DNA of 64,000 bases from Erigeron canadensis (GCF_010389155.1 NC_057768.1:2168501-2232500), one strand, 5' to 3'. Shown: positions 36,201 to 47,629, numbered from the stretch's first letter. Numbers and translations are program-made. Notes: a model not told the origin generated them from the letters alone.

Positions 36201-39200
36201 GGGAATGGCCTTGTATGCTGAGATATAGGTTGAGCTCCCTGAGGAGTTTCTACAAGGAATCACAACTAGCTGGATTGATGGCTAGCTGCTGATAAGTGTT
36301 ATAGTCATAAGGAATTCTCCCACTGCCCCTTTTATAGGGTTTTATTATCGTTTAAACGAACTAACAATGATGAGAATGCATTCTTTTGTGCCTTGGCTTC
36401 AAGTGTTTCCTTAGTGGATTATTGCTCATACTAGCCGTGTTGTTGTGACTTGGCCAGATGAATTAGCACTTTTTTTCCGTAACAAAGTAGTCTTTTCTCC
36501 TCTCTTGATGTGAAGTGATGTTGCTAGGAGAAATAGTGAATTTAGGTACTGGGTAGTCGGTAACTATTTAAAGAGGGTGACAGTAACTTTAAAGTAACCA
36601 CTTATTACACCTTGTACTTGAGCTGGAATCTGCTGGTTGAGACATCTTTGACTTAACATAGAGGCTTAAGACCATGAGGTAACAATGGTTTTAAGGTTAT
36701 CCATAATAACTTCCACAATTGAAATTACAAGATGGAAACTCAGGGATTTTAGGTTTATTTTCATCGGAAGCAAGGCGGTAGATACATACTTTTTTGATAG
36801 TTTGGTTGACCCACTAGCTAGATGCAACTTGCTCCTTAGTAACCACATTCTCATAAGTGAGGGCCACTAGGCATAGTACATTCACATATTCCTCATCAGA
36901 TTCCTTTAATTCAGCCAGTCATGTTCTTTAGCGATGAGACCCTTTGTTGGAGCATAACATTTTCTCTTTTTTATTTCAGCCATCTTAGCCATGAGCACAT
37001 AGTATTTCTTTATGGTGTTGATCAGCGGGCTTAACAACAACCAAAATTTGAATAATAACTATGTACTCCTTTTGATGGTATCCTTTACGACCATTCCTCT
37101 AGTATACTTCTTGTGATTTGTGTCACTGACTTGATGCTGGGTCGTGAACTACGGGATCTTCATCAGATGGCACATCAGTGAATAGGAAGTCTACTCTTGG
37201 TGCTTCGGTGCTGCCCCTAAGAAATTTAATAGAAAACAAAAACAAACTCCTTACTTTCGCACAACCATTCCATCAACACCCACCACCGCCTCAACTGATT
37301 CTTGGAAATGAAGATCGTGCATATTTCGGCTACATTATTTTTACACATTTTCGTATTTTGAAGTTACATTGCTAAATCAAAGAATGTTGTAGAACTTTTG
37401 CTGTTGTGATGATTTTCGAAGAGCAACATTTATCCTTTATTTGTTTATTCTGATTCAGTTAGTTATAATGGCTAGGATTTTGTACATGTGGGCAGCTCAT
37501 GTGATGTATTTCAACCAGCTTGGGGAGATATTTGAACTTGCATGTATTATTGCAACAATTTTAGCATACTTTGTCATGTACCTTCTTTCCATCTTTGTCA
37601 ATAGACAGGCTCCATCTGTTTAAGTATTTAGAGATACAGGAATGGATCTCCAAGGGGCCTCCCTTTTTTTACTTCAATATTCGACACCTTAAATCCTTTT
37701 ATTTCATATGTGTTGTGAACGTAAGGCCAGCTAATTGCAAGACGCGTCACTACATCTTATGTTAGAATCTAATGTGGATCTGGCTTAGGTTCATTTTTTT
37801 GTCCCATGCGCTCATATAGTATCTTCCCACGATAGTTATATGCTTTGCTATTTTATTGAGGTTTGATATTATTTTTGGCGACACTAACTCCCAGTTTACT
37901 AGGCTAGATGGTTTAGATCTGCAATCAAAGGTCAAATTGTTTTCCTCTATGTAAGTGTTGGTTACTAAATTATGGCTTGTATATTAGCGTTTACCACATA
38001 TGAGCAGACATTCTTCAAGGTAGGTGGATGGGTACTAAGAAAACTTTGATATAGAAATTCAATGTGGAATTGTTAATAATGTTCTTTGTGAGTTCATCTG
38101 TATAAACCTAGAGACCATCATTGTCATCTTGCGTCGGCTCACCTTTTTGATCCACATCCTGCTCCTATCACCAACCATGTTACTGCTCCTGATGCCTTCC
38201 TCCTCCTCTTTCTGACCATGTTACTTGTATGAACAACCTTATTAATGAACCTATAAAAAAACATGTCCACATAAAATTTATTTAAATTTACAACTCATAC
38301 ACATATAAAGATCATGTTGATAATTAATGAGGCTAAAAATAGAGATTACAACCCATAAAATAGACGAAAATAAATGTATGATAATGATGACTATCTTCAA
38401 TCGTCAAACCAAATAAAAAAAAACCTAATTTATTGAAGTCAGTATTCAATTTTAAAATTCAAAAAATTTGTTGAGTTTCAGATTTAAGATATTGAAGGTG
38501 GTGGAAATAGTGTGAGTTTCAAATTTAAGATATTTTTAACATATTAAAGATAAGTTAAATACATGTAATCCATGAAAGTTGTGAAAGAACAAATCAATGA
38601 ATTCAAATATAAAAAATGTAGTTAAAATTATGAAAGAAAAAACTGGTAATTCATATATATATATATACATACACACAATGTAATGAAAATCAAAGTAACA
38701 CTGACGAAAGTGTTTGTTGGTGCATTTCCGGGTGACAACATCATTATAGAAGTTTGTCTTCAGTCTATTTAATATGTACTTGTAATAAACGTTAAGTTTT
38801 CGCGTATAATAAAGTCAACCTCGAATTGGTCAACAAGTTGACTTGGTCGAGCTCGACCTGGTCAAGCTCGTGTGGTGTCCGAGTTGGGCTTTGGTCCATG
38901 AAATTCGAGGTCCGACTAGTCCATTAGTTTTAGTATAAATAGAGATTAAACCTTATGTTTAAGGTGAATCTTCCAGTCGTTTTGTTTTTCATATTTTTGT
39001 ATTCCGAACCTGGTATTTTACTTGTAATTGCATTTACTGAAGTAATATACAGTTCAAGTTTATTTTCACATTCGTGTTCTTGTTGTTGATTGCTAGTGTA
39101 TAAGATTTTTACGCACTTATACATTAGATACTTAATCTCGTTTGATCTGGTGGCAAAGGGACTTTCAATTAGTATTAGAGCCAACGGAGGTATTCTATTG

Positions 39201-42200
39201 GTTCGGGATTAAGGTTTCAACCACGATAAAGGAGGTTTCATTTGGTTTTTGGTGCAAACAAGCTACATCCGCTTAAGAGAAGATCGAACAAGACAATCCA
39301 AGCTCGACCAGGTCGAGCTCGACCTCCTCCTAGCTCGACCTCGACCTTGACCAGGCTCCTAGCTCGAGCTCGACCCCTCCTAGCTCGACCTCGACCTTAC
39401 TCCAAGCTCCAAGCTCGACCAAGACCAGTCAAGCTCGACCAAGACTAGTCAAGCTCGACCAAGACTAGTCAAACTCGACCTGATTTTGTTTTGGCCATAA
39501 CTTTCAAACCGTAACTCCATTTTTGACGATTCAAGCGGCCACGAATTCGTAAATGAGTCTACTTTCCAATGGTTATGGGAATATCACTTGACCTCGACCA
39601 GGTCGAGCTCAACCTCAAGCTCGACCTCGACCTCCTACTAGCTCGACTAGGTCGAGCTCGACCTCAACCTCCTACTAGCTCGACCAACCTTTTGATATTT
39701 TGTGTTCGAAGGTTCGTGCACTATATATATACGTATCTTTTGTTCGAGTAAAATACGTTTTAGAATTTGCAATCTTAATTATGTTTAGGTTCTGAACTTG
39801 TCTAAATATTGAACTTGTAAACTCTTTTGAGTTTAGGTTTGATATCTATTAATCGAGTTTTGGACTTGTAAACTTGATCAACTTTGGATTCTAATTTATC
39901 ACTTTTCGAATTGTCAAGAACTTGTAAATTTGATTTAGTTTTGGTCTAAGCTTGTTGGAATATTGAACTTGTAAACTCTTTGAGTTTTGGTTCGATTTCT
40001 GTAATAAAGCATTAGACTTAAAAACTTGATCAACTTTAGGTTCTAAATTTAGACAACTCGAATCAATGACGGCTAGAGTTCTATCCTTTATAGAAGATTC
40101 TGAGAAATCTTAGAGGGAATTCAAGACCAGGCCAAAAAGGTTATTCTAGCAAGGAGCTACTGGGTTATCTCTTGATTGCATATATGAACAATTGTGTCAT
40201 GATGTTGTTTTGGCAAGGAGCTACTGGGTTATCTCTTGATTGTATACATGAACAACTGTGTCATGATGTTGTTTTGGCAAGGAGCTACTGGGTTATCGCT
40301 TGATTGTATATGTGAACAATTGTGTCATGATGTTGTTATGACATGAGCTACTGTGTTATCTCTGGATTGCATATGTGAACAACCGTTGGATGAAGATGAG
40401 AATGGGAGATGTGTTGTAACCAAAAACAAACATATAAGTTGTTTTAAGAATTTTGTAAGGAAAATGGGGGATAAAAATTTAAAGCTTCCATGTTTTCTAA
40501 GCAAAATTCTTGGATGTTCGTAGCAATGAAGATCATGGTGTTTCGACAGGGTTTAGTCATGGTATCTTTTTGGTTTTGAATCTGTGTGACATGTGTCCGA
40601 CCTAGTTTTTGGATCAAAGGCGTCTGATTTAAGATTAGGTGATTCAAATGAATTAGATGAAGATTGAAGACCGTGATTGAAAATCCGAGTAAACTGTTCA
40701 TGATCTTTGCTTAACATGTGTTTGGAATTTTGCCGAAAAGCTTTTGTGATAAAGTTAATCATTTGTAGCCGAGTAATTGAAAATCAAACCTTTATTTAAT
40801 GCCAATGATGTAGAGATGATTAATCCGGTGACTAGTGAAGAAGTTGCAGATTAAGTGGTTCTCTATGTATTTTGGAGATGCTTACCTTGAGGGGGAGATT
40901 TGATATGAAAGACTTCAGGTGATTGGTGGGTTCATGAAGATACAAGAAAAAGTCAGACACTATTGGTTGAAGACATGGATCTTGTGAGTGCTGCATATCT
41001 GAAATTCAAGTTACAGAATTTCTTATCGTTGTGAGAGCTGATTAAATTCGATGCTGATTGTTGGATATTCAACTTCTTTATCGTATGACGGTTAAGCTTG
41101 AAGATCTAAATAGATTATTTGGAGTGATGATATCCGAATTGCATGAGGAGGCAATGATGTATGTATTACTTTGAAGTGATGATGGTTGGCGTGATAATAT
41201 TGCTTGGAGCTTAATTTAGATGTTACTGTTCAGGGGGAGAATTACTATCTGAGTATTGAATTTGTAAATTGTCATAAGGATACAGAGGTTTTGTGGTTTG
41301 AAGATCAGTGTGCAGCGCATAAAGATCAGGTCTTATCAAAAGAAGACATAATATTATTAGTTAACGAAAATTTGTTGATTGCAGATTTTTTAGCTAATGA
41401 TTGTCATAAGTGATAGCAATAGTCAAGGAGTGCTTGATTGGACATTTCTGTTACTATTTCCATGCATTACAAGTGAAGACTTTGAAGATCGATGAAAACT
41501 TCTAAATGCTGATGTCAGGGGGGAGTCTGTTGGTGCATTTCCGGGTGATAACATCATTATAGAAGTTTGTCTTGATTCTATTTAATATGTACTTGTAATA
41601 AACGTTAAGTTTTCGCGTATAATAAAGTCAACCTCGAATTGGTCAACAAGTTGACTTGGTCAAGCTCGTGTGGTGTCCGAGTTGGGCTTTGGTCCATGAA
41701 ATTCGAGGTCCGACTAGTCCATTAGTTTTAGTATAAATAGAGATTAAACCTTATGTTTAAGGTGAATCTTCCAGTCGTTTTGTTTTTCAGATTTTTGTAT
41801 TCTGAACCTGGTATTTTACTTGTAATTGCATTTACTGAAGTAATATACGGTTCAAGTTTATTTTCACATTCGTGTTCTTGTTGTTGATTGCTAGTGTATA
41901 AGATTTTCCGCACTTATACATTAGATACTTAATCTCGTTTGATCCGGTGGCAAAGGGGCTTTCAGCGTTTAACTTGTTTATCTATCAATATCGTGTCAAA
42001 GTTTATTGTTGTAACAGTTTTCTTAGCAATATAATTAAAGAACTTCTTGTATATTTTGTTGTGCTATTTGTTTTTCATGAAAGTTTAGATTATATAGTTT
42101 TCATATGATATACATATTATTTTCTTAAAATATAATTATTGATAATTGATAAATTATAATTATATTTAGATGAAGACTAATTGTAAACAAAGTTGTTTTT

Positions 42201-42789
42201 TTTTTATTTCTTAAAATGCTATGTTTTTATTATTTAATTAGTTGGATATTTAGAATAAACATAAGATTTGTATTTTATGTATTTTATTTTAATAAAATTA
42301 TTATTTTAAGAAAAAAAGGTTAAAAGTGTAAATTAATGATGAACAACAAATAAATGTAAGTTATATTATGACATTTGTTAATTTAATTAAATTAAATAAA
42401 TCGAGAGTTATGATTAGTTAATTGATGTTTAATCAGTTGTCTTTTAGTATAGATAAGATAAGATTAAAATTAAGATGGTGGATGAAAATTGCTGTTAAAA
42501 AAAAAAAGAAATAAAGAAAAAGAAAGAAAAAAATATGGTGGATGAAAATGGTTTTTTAATGATTGTTTGATGTTAGAGGTTGTGATAATTTTTTGGGTCA
42601 CGTCTCTTCACCAGGAAGTATATATAAGATGGGCTACTATGCTCCGCTCACCACCAAAGACCCCAAAATACTATTAGTTCAAAAATAGTAAGGATGTCGG
42701 GCCTTTTATCCTTCGCATAAACAGAAAAGAAGTTTTTTTATTTTATTTTTAAAAAAAACATGAAAAGAAAATGACCTCCCTCCCCCCCT

Positions 42790-42823
<34 letters not shown>

Positions 42824-44990
42824 TTTTGTGTGTGAGCCTTTTTTTCGAACATTCATTAGGTATACAATATCAGCAAAAACTCTCCGTATAATGGTGAAGT
42901 TTTGCACGTATCCTAGACAACGAGATATTAACTATGGGCCGTTACAGTTTCAGAAGGTAAAATCCTGAGGTTTGTCACCCTTAAAGATCAAACTCAAGAT
43001 ATTAGGTAAAACGGGGAATGCCTCTGACCAGCTAAGTTAGACGTGATGGGCGATTCCCCAACCGCCAAACCAAGACAAAACAATAATAATAATGTATATG
43101 GGTTGTGAGTCTCCACTATGTTCAAAAACAATCATATAAATGGGCTCAGCAAACTCAAAGTGGCTTGTGCTGTACACAAATGTGGAACGGTAGTTTTGGT
43201 TCCAGCCGAGGAGAACAAACGACCCTTTAACACCATTTCTTAATCAAACTTGATCTCCGACTAACCTTGAGCAACCAAACTTCACTTAGAACACCGTTTT
43301 AAGCCATTTCTTTTACATTTTAGCTCCATATACATACAAAAAATGTGATATAAGTCATTTCTTTTACATTTTAATTAGCTTCAAATGCATACAACTATAC
43401 AAGTAATGTGATACAAGTCATTTCTTTTACATTTTATCCCCAAATGCATACAAGTAATGTGATATAATCCTACAAAAACTCTTGTGCAGGTAATAAAGAA
43501 GTACTAATACACTTGAAATGAACATAAAATGCATCCATGTAACGGATATTATCTTCAAAACTTATATCAAGTGTTGCTTCGAATTACTTGAACCTTATTT
43601 GTTTGGTGAAATAGACGATCAAAAATTAGCATGGCCATGTAAAAAAAGGTTATCGATCAATACTTCAAAGATAAATTTTTGATTATTAACTGTAATAATG
43701 AGAGATCGATGATAGTGTTGGAAAATTAAAAAGGTTAATCAATTGGTTTGGCCTTTGGGTAATTTGTCTTAGATACTGTATTAATTTTGAGCATTTTAGG
43801 CACTATGTTGGGGAAGATCTTGAACCATTAAATCTAAGAGAGCTTCAAAGCGTCGAACAACAACTTGAGACTGCTCTCAAACGAATACGAACAAGAAAGG
43901 TATATGTACTCATGATCACTCTAAACATCTACATATATGTTTGTTGCTTGGTTCATAGTTCCATCAATGTTTTACTAATTAAACCTAGCTAAATTCTGTA
44001 TGCAGAACCAAGTCATGCATGAGTCTATTTCAGAACTCCATAAGAAGGTAATCCACAAAGCTGGCTAATACTTCAATTCTGTGTTGTCTTCCAAGAAATG
44101 AACCAACAAAACGACCAGTACTACGAGTTATTCTTGTATAGTTGAATACATGGGTTTGAACCAGAAAGCGATTTCTGTTTTTTTTCTTTAGTTCTTGAAA
44201 AAAAAAAAAAAAACTTTAGTTCTGCCAAATATTTATATCTAGAAAGCAAGTCTCTCAAGCAAAACTATAATACTTTGTGTATATATTCTCCTATGTTATA
44301 TGTGGCAGGAGAGAGCACTCCAAGAGCAAAACAATGCACTCTCTAAAAAGGTATACCTCTATATATATTGCAATATACTATTTCTAGTTTTTCTTAATTC
44401 TCATCTTAAATTAGTTAATTCGTCTCTTAACATTGAAATATAAGATTCCTGTGGATCAAAAACAAATGAAGCCGGTCGATATATATATGATTATGTTATA
44501 GACATATTAAATTTATGTTGCCAATATCGTGAGATAAACGGATAGACATTAATGGTTCACATTTATATATATGTAAATTAACAGTTGAAGCAGAATGATA
44601 AGATCGGTGAGCCGCCACAGCAGCAAGATATGGGGTTTCTGTTACCTCAACCTCAGCCACCATTAGCACTGCCACCACCACAACCGCCACACTCAACTTC
44701 TCTTATAATCGGGAGGTGCATATATATATATATATACACTCTTGTCAATACTTGTTCTATAAATTAAGCTACATACATACATTGTGTAGAAATACCAAAA
44801 TTGGCAAAACAAAACAAGAAAGTATTTTTTTTTTTTATAGGTAAGTAGGACTCAAGTCTCAATATTGTTGTTGCATTGTCGCAGTGGATCATACCAAGGA
44901 GCAGTAGTCACAAGGGAAGATGAGGCGACTCAAGCTCATACCGTCTCTGTTGCTATGATGCCTGCGTGGATGCTTCGTCACATGAATTAG
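26317..44990 (+). CDS. FUL: FRUITFULL-like MADS-box transcription factor
   Basis: MIKC-type MADS protein of the AP1/SQUA/FUL clade, which controls floral meristem identity, inflorescence timing and fruit development as DNA-binding dimers on CArG boxes. Coding exons are 26317-26501, 29842-29926, 30557-30621, 43800-43899, 44006-44047, 44309-44350, 44585-44715 and 44885-44990, totalling 251 aa. All introns have GT/AG ends in consistent phase, and lengths of 185, 65, 100, 42 and 42 match AP1/FUL genes. The MADS domain is residues 1-60 ([20 protein letters not shown] onward), the I region is about 61-90, and the K domain is about 91-173 ([20 protein letters not shown]). The C-terminal part is Pro/Gln-rich and ends [10 protein letters not shown]. 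That is the euFUL motif rather than the farnesylated CFAA end of euAP1 proteins, so FUL is preferred over AP1. Intron 1 is 3.3 kb and intron 3 is 13.2 kb, the latter full of transposon relics. Long regulatory introns are known in this family. Confidence 0.93.
27418..27609. mobile_element. Small MITE, copy in FUL intron 1
   Basis: The left end 'aacaactattaaagtaaaac' and the right end 'gttttactttaatacttgtt' form imperfect inverted repeats. The interior repeats 'catcgt...atcaatt' phrases. A close copy lies at 47084-47278. It has no coding capacity and its superfamily is not determined. Confidence 0.65.
28619..28640. repeat. (TA)n microsatellite
   Basis: About 11 consecutive TA units in FUL intron 1. 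It is likely to be polymorphic in length. Confidence 0.85.
30858..31015. mobile_element. SINE-like repeat, copy 2
   Basis: Matches 18645-18812, including the phrases 'tggtttccaggggtgcctt' and 'ctgctagggttcgaatc' and the GTTCTAAAAAAA end. The GGTTCGAATC string resembles a pol III B box. A target duplication was not found. Confidence 0.55.
31465..31496 (-). mobile_element. Helitron 3' terminus (minus strand)
   Basis: On the minus strand a hairpin (GCCGTCC, aat, GAACGGGC) is followed by CTAAACA and CTAG with T next, the Helitron 3' signature. The element would extend to the right; its 5' TC end was not located. Confidence 0.5.
32768..32792. repeat. (TA)n microsatellite
   Basis: An uninterrupted run of about 12 TA units in FUL intron 3. 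Confidence 0.8.
33014..33936. mobile_element. PIF/Harbinger-type non-autonomous element
   Basis: The left end GGGGTAGTTTGGTTCG and the right end CGAACCAAACGCCCCC are inverted repeats. Inner parts also pair ('ggaattcgaat' and 'ggaattcaaattcc' regions). The flanking trinucleotide is TTA on both sides (33011-33013 and 33937-33939), the target duplication of PIF/Harbinger elements. The 923-bp interior has an (ATA)n tract at about 33220-33256 and no transposase. Confidence 0.8.
34290..35310 (-). pseudogene. Copia pol relic (pre-integrase and integrase)
   Basis: The minus strand from 35310 to 34960 reads [20 protein letters not shown], then GNHIDIS, and later [12 protein letters not shown], like the GAG-pre-integrase zinc region. 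From 34640 to 34290 it reads [43 protein letters not shown] and GIIERKH, an integrase core with its usual DDY, DN and PQQNG-ERKH signatures. Several stops and frame changes are present, and about 300 bp of unrelated sequence separates the blocks. It is dead and antisense to FUL. Confidence 0.75.
36030..37150 (-). pseudogene. Copia gag relic, same family as 10-13 kb
   Basis: The minus strand has nucleotide similarity to the gag at 10015-12906. For example 'gtgagggccactaggcatag' corresponds to 'agtgccattaggcacatgga' there, and 'ttcagccatcttagccatga' to 'tcagcaatcttagccttgag'. It lies upstream (in minus orientation) of the pol relic at 34290-35310, so the two probably belong to one old insertion. 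It is heavily broken. Confidence 0.7.
37441..37623 (+). other. Small open frame, hydrophobic, unrecognised
   Basis: A 60-codon frame in FUL intron 3 reads [20 protein letters not shown] followed by [20 protein letters not shown]. It could form one or two membrane segments. No family was recognised, and it may be a captured gene piece or chance. Confidence 0.2.
38715..39167 (+). repeat. 5' LTR
   Basis: 453 bp. It contains an extra 15 bp of GTCGAGCTCGACCTG-type sequence near 38838 that the 3' LTR lacks. Confidence 0.88.
39300..39690 (+). repeat. CTCGACC-type tandem repeats
   Basis: Many imperfect units built on AGCTCGACC, in two blocks (about 39300-39480 and 39590-39690), separated by a stretch with the phrase 'cataactttcaaaccgtaa'. 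The same phrase occurs in the solo LTR near 19955-19980. In one frame the repeats read as Ala-Arg-Pro-rich. The motif also occurs in the element's own LTRs. Confidence 0.8.
40147..40385 (+). repeat. 64-bp tandem repeat, about four copies
   Basis: Units start GCAAGGAGCTACTGGGTTAT and end TCATGATGTTGTTTTG. The first three are nearly identical; the last is diverged and incomplete. They lie inside the non-autonomous LTR element. Confidence 0.88.
41528..41964 (+). repeat. 3' LTR
   Basis: 437 bp, directly preceded by the polypurine tract. Compared with the 5' LTR it lacks 16 bp in two places and has a few substitutions. Confidence 0.88.
42778..42817. repeat. Poly-C tract
   Basis: A C-rich run with one uninterrupted stretch of more than 25 C, followed by a short T run. 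It is unusual for such an AT-rich genome and may be unstable or misassembled. Confidence 0.9.
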
Positions 44991-45565
44991 TAACCAAGAC
45001 GATAGATATGATATTCAAGTGTGCTTATAAAGTGGCATAAATTAAGGAGTAAACATCAATGTCCTTTTTTTAAAGTCTTGGTTCCTAGCTACCATATATA
45101 ATGCATGTTCAATCACTTGCTATATATATGATGATGATGATGATATGATCAATATGAGTGAATGTCTAATACTACATTAAATAAGATGTTTCTGTATAAT
45201 ATTCTTGAAGATACAAATGATCTTCAATGATACAAATGCTTTCTGTTTTTTCTTCATTAATTTTTAGTGGGAAAGTTAAGCTTAATTTTGATAGAACAAC
45301 ATACATGTGGGTTTTAATCTAAAACCTTCCACAACCTTAGATAGGACGTCCAACAAGGAACATGGGTTCAAAGTCACTTTAGGTGACACTGAAAGGTTGG
45401 TTCCTATTAATTTGTGTGAATTTTTGGATGAAATAGTGATTGTTCCAAAAAAGAATCGTGAAACTAGGGGAGTAGATAAAAGTGGGCTACTTTAAAGTGG
45501 TCATGTACGTTCATGTGAGATCCCATATTTAAAAGTCAGGAGCTATACGGTGGTCAATAATTATA
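44991..45565. other. FUL 3' flank
   Basis: Includes the presumed 3' UTR. A 62-codon plus-strand frame (45307-45495, VTLGDTERLVPINLCEFLDE) has a coding look but no recognised family. It could be a gene fragment. Confidence 0.35.
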
Positions 45566-46645
45566 GGGAAAATTGCACTTTTGGTTCCTTGACACGTTTT
45601 TCACTTTTAGTCACTAAACTTTAAAAATTGCAAATTATACACTGAAATTGTCACTTTTTTTCACTTTTAGTCACTGCGTCAACTTTGTTAGTTTTTTCCC
45701 GTTAACTTGCCCAAATTCGTTAATTTTCATTCACTTTTCATCCTTCCCATTATTCCATAACTAAAATCGATAATCGGTCCAACTTCAGGTTTTATATATT
45801 GTTTTGGCTGATTAGTGAAAATACATATTCATTTATTATGTTTTGAAACAAATTTTTTATGTTTACAGTCACTATCTATTTGTTATACAGTAGTTTGATT
45901 AGATGAAATAATTGTATTTTTTTAACGACGATGAAATAATTGTTATTGAAATTTTTATTTATAATGATAGATTTATTTAGTGACTATGTTTGAATTTTGA
46001 GTCTTCTTATGTCTACTTTAACCGTAATTTTTTTTTTTTGTGTTATATAAACTTATATAGTTTTTCTTAATTCATTTTATTAACTATTAATAAACGAAAA
46101 TAAAAATAAGATATTGTAATGTTTATCTGAAATAACGTGTTGTGGGTTTTTCTGATAATCTATAACGCCTTATGATTTAATCATAAATATTTTTGTCTAT
46201 GTTATATAAATTTGTTATAAATAATATAATAATGAACTAATTTTTAAATATATTTTTCATTGATAAATTTTACACCAACTACTATATGTTATAAATAAAA
46301 ATGTTTAGAGTCAAAGTTAAAAGTAAAAATATTAAGAAAAAATCAAAACAATAACATTTAAAATTGGACGAATGAGGTATATATAAAAAAAAATTACGTA
46401 AATTACACTTTTCATCACTGAAGTTTGTCAATTATCGATTTTAGTTATGGAATAATTGGAAGGACGAAAAGTGAAAAAAAAACTAACGAATTTGTGCAAC
46501 TTAACGGAGCAAAACTAACGAAACTGGGTGCAGGGACCAAAAGTGAAAAAAAGTGCAAGTTCAGTGTATAATTTGCAATTTTTGAAGTTTAGTGACTAAA
46601 AGTGAAAAACGTGTCAAGTTCAATGACCAAAAGTGTAATTTTCCC
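45566..46645. mobile_element. Long-TIR MULE with 9-bp target duplication
   Basis: The left end GGGAAAATTGCACTTTTGGT and the right end ACCAAAAGTGTAATTTTCCC are the outer parts of inverted repeats that extend for well over 100 bp. The 9-mer ATAATTATA flanks both sides exactly (45557-45565 and 46646-46654). The 1080-bp interior is AT-rich with no transposase, so it is a non-autonomous Mutator-like element. Confidence 0.87.
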
Positions 46646-46654
46646 ATAATTATA

Positions 46655-47083
46655 ATATGTCTATAAAACAATTTATTTTTAGTACTGTTAGACACTTTTG
46701 AGGATTCGAATTTTGCCCTTTTTATGTAAAGACGGTGGCTTGACGTGTACTTTATTATCCACGAGCATGGTACCCGCGCAATGCGGCGGCGAGCCGGCGA
46801 TGATAGTGGTGGCGGCATCTATTGGTGTAGGTAAAACATAAAAGCATTTGATTTAAAGGGGTTAGTAGATATATTTTATAATATAATTGACTAATGGTGT
46901 AATTTAATATTAAGGGTTGCTGGTGATTTAATTCATTAAGGGTATTATGGTCAATTCGCATGTCCCATGTAAATTTCAACATAGGGATTATAATTTATAT
47001 ATAGTAGTATAGATATAGATATAAAGATTTATGTTTATATTATAAGTCTGCTTCAAGCGACACAGTATATATATATATAGGTT
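46655..47083. other. AT-rich spacer, nothing seen
   Basis: No coding pattern or repeat boundary is supported apart from a short (TA)n run. Confidence 0.4.
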
Positions 47084-47278
47084 TTAGGTAATATAAAACA
47101 ACTATTAAAGTAAAACAAATAAAACAATAGGTCTTGCTTTATTGAAAATCATCGTGCATCATGAAGATCATCGTGCATCAATTGCTTCGTGAATCTTCGT
47201 GCATCAATTTAATCATGATATAAAGGTCAAGATCCTATCTTATTTGTTTTACTTTAATACTTGTTTTACAATATCCAA
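47084..47278. mobile_element. Small MITE, second copy
   Basis: Close copy of 27418-27609 with the same imperfect inverted ends and the same repeated 'catcgtgcatca' interior, here better preserved. Confidence 0.65.
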
Positions 47279-47282
47279 CCCA

Positions 47283-47303
47283 TATATATATATATATATA
47301 TAT
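47283..47303. repeat. (TA)n microsatellite
   Basis: About ten TA units immediately after the MITE. Confidence 0.75.
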
Positions 47304-47629
47304 AACATACGAGTATTAGAGTAACATAACATACTCTGAGTAACATATATGTAATGCATACAACGCATTCCTCGAGCAAGATGTGAACATAAGTCGAGCA
47401 ATCACAACTCGAGCAAGGCATGTAAAAGAATCGAGCAACATAATTATATGAAAGGGACATATAGGTCTGGCCCATGTAATGTTAGCCCATGTAATTAAAG
47501 GGCTTTAATTGTCACACATTTGTATTGCTAGGCCAACATATAAATACGCTTATGAAAAGTCAAATTTTTATAGGACATGGGCACATGGCTAATTACGTGA
47601 ATTAAACAAAAGTTACTTTCTATTTAATT

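Larger units (their letters stand above)
38715..41964 (+). mobile_element. Non-autonomous LTR retrotransposon (3.25 kb)
   Basis: Two highly similar LTRs (38715-39167 and 41528-41964) begin TGTTGGTGCATTTCCGG and end in TTTCA. The 5' LTR is followed by TTAGTATTAGAGCCAA, a slightly changed tRNA-iMet primer site. The 3' LTR is preceded by a polypurine tract (AGGGGGGAG). Flanking 5-mers are GTGTT and GCGTT, a target duplication with one change. The interior has no gag-pol; it contains CTCGACC-rich repeats and a 64-bp tandem repeat. A TATA box (AGTATAAATAG) is in each LTR. The few differences between the LTRs imply recent insertion into FUL intron 3. Confidence 0.88.
30622..43799 (+). other. FUL intron 3 (13.2 kb), transposon-filled
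   Basis: Between the third and fourth coding exons lie a SINE-like repeat, a Helitron end, a PIF/Harbinger element, Copia pol and gag relics, a recent non-autonomous LTR element, and a poly-C tract. The exons on either side join in phase (AG plus G gives Arg), so the intron is expected to be spliced despite its size. Confidence 0.85.

Noticed and set aside
39242..39448. Ala-Arg-Pro-rich 68-codon frame
   Set aside because: Produced by CTCGACC tandem repeats inside an LTR element; not a protein gene.
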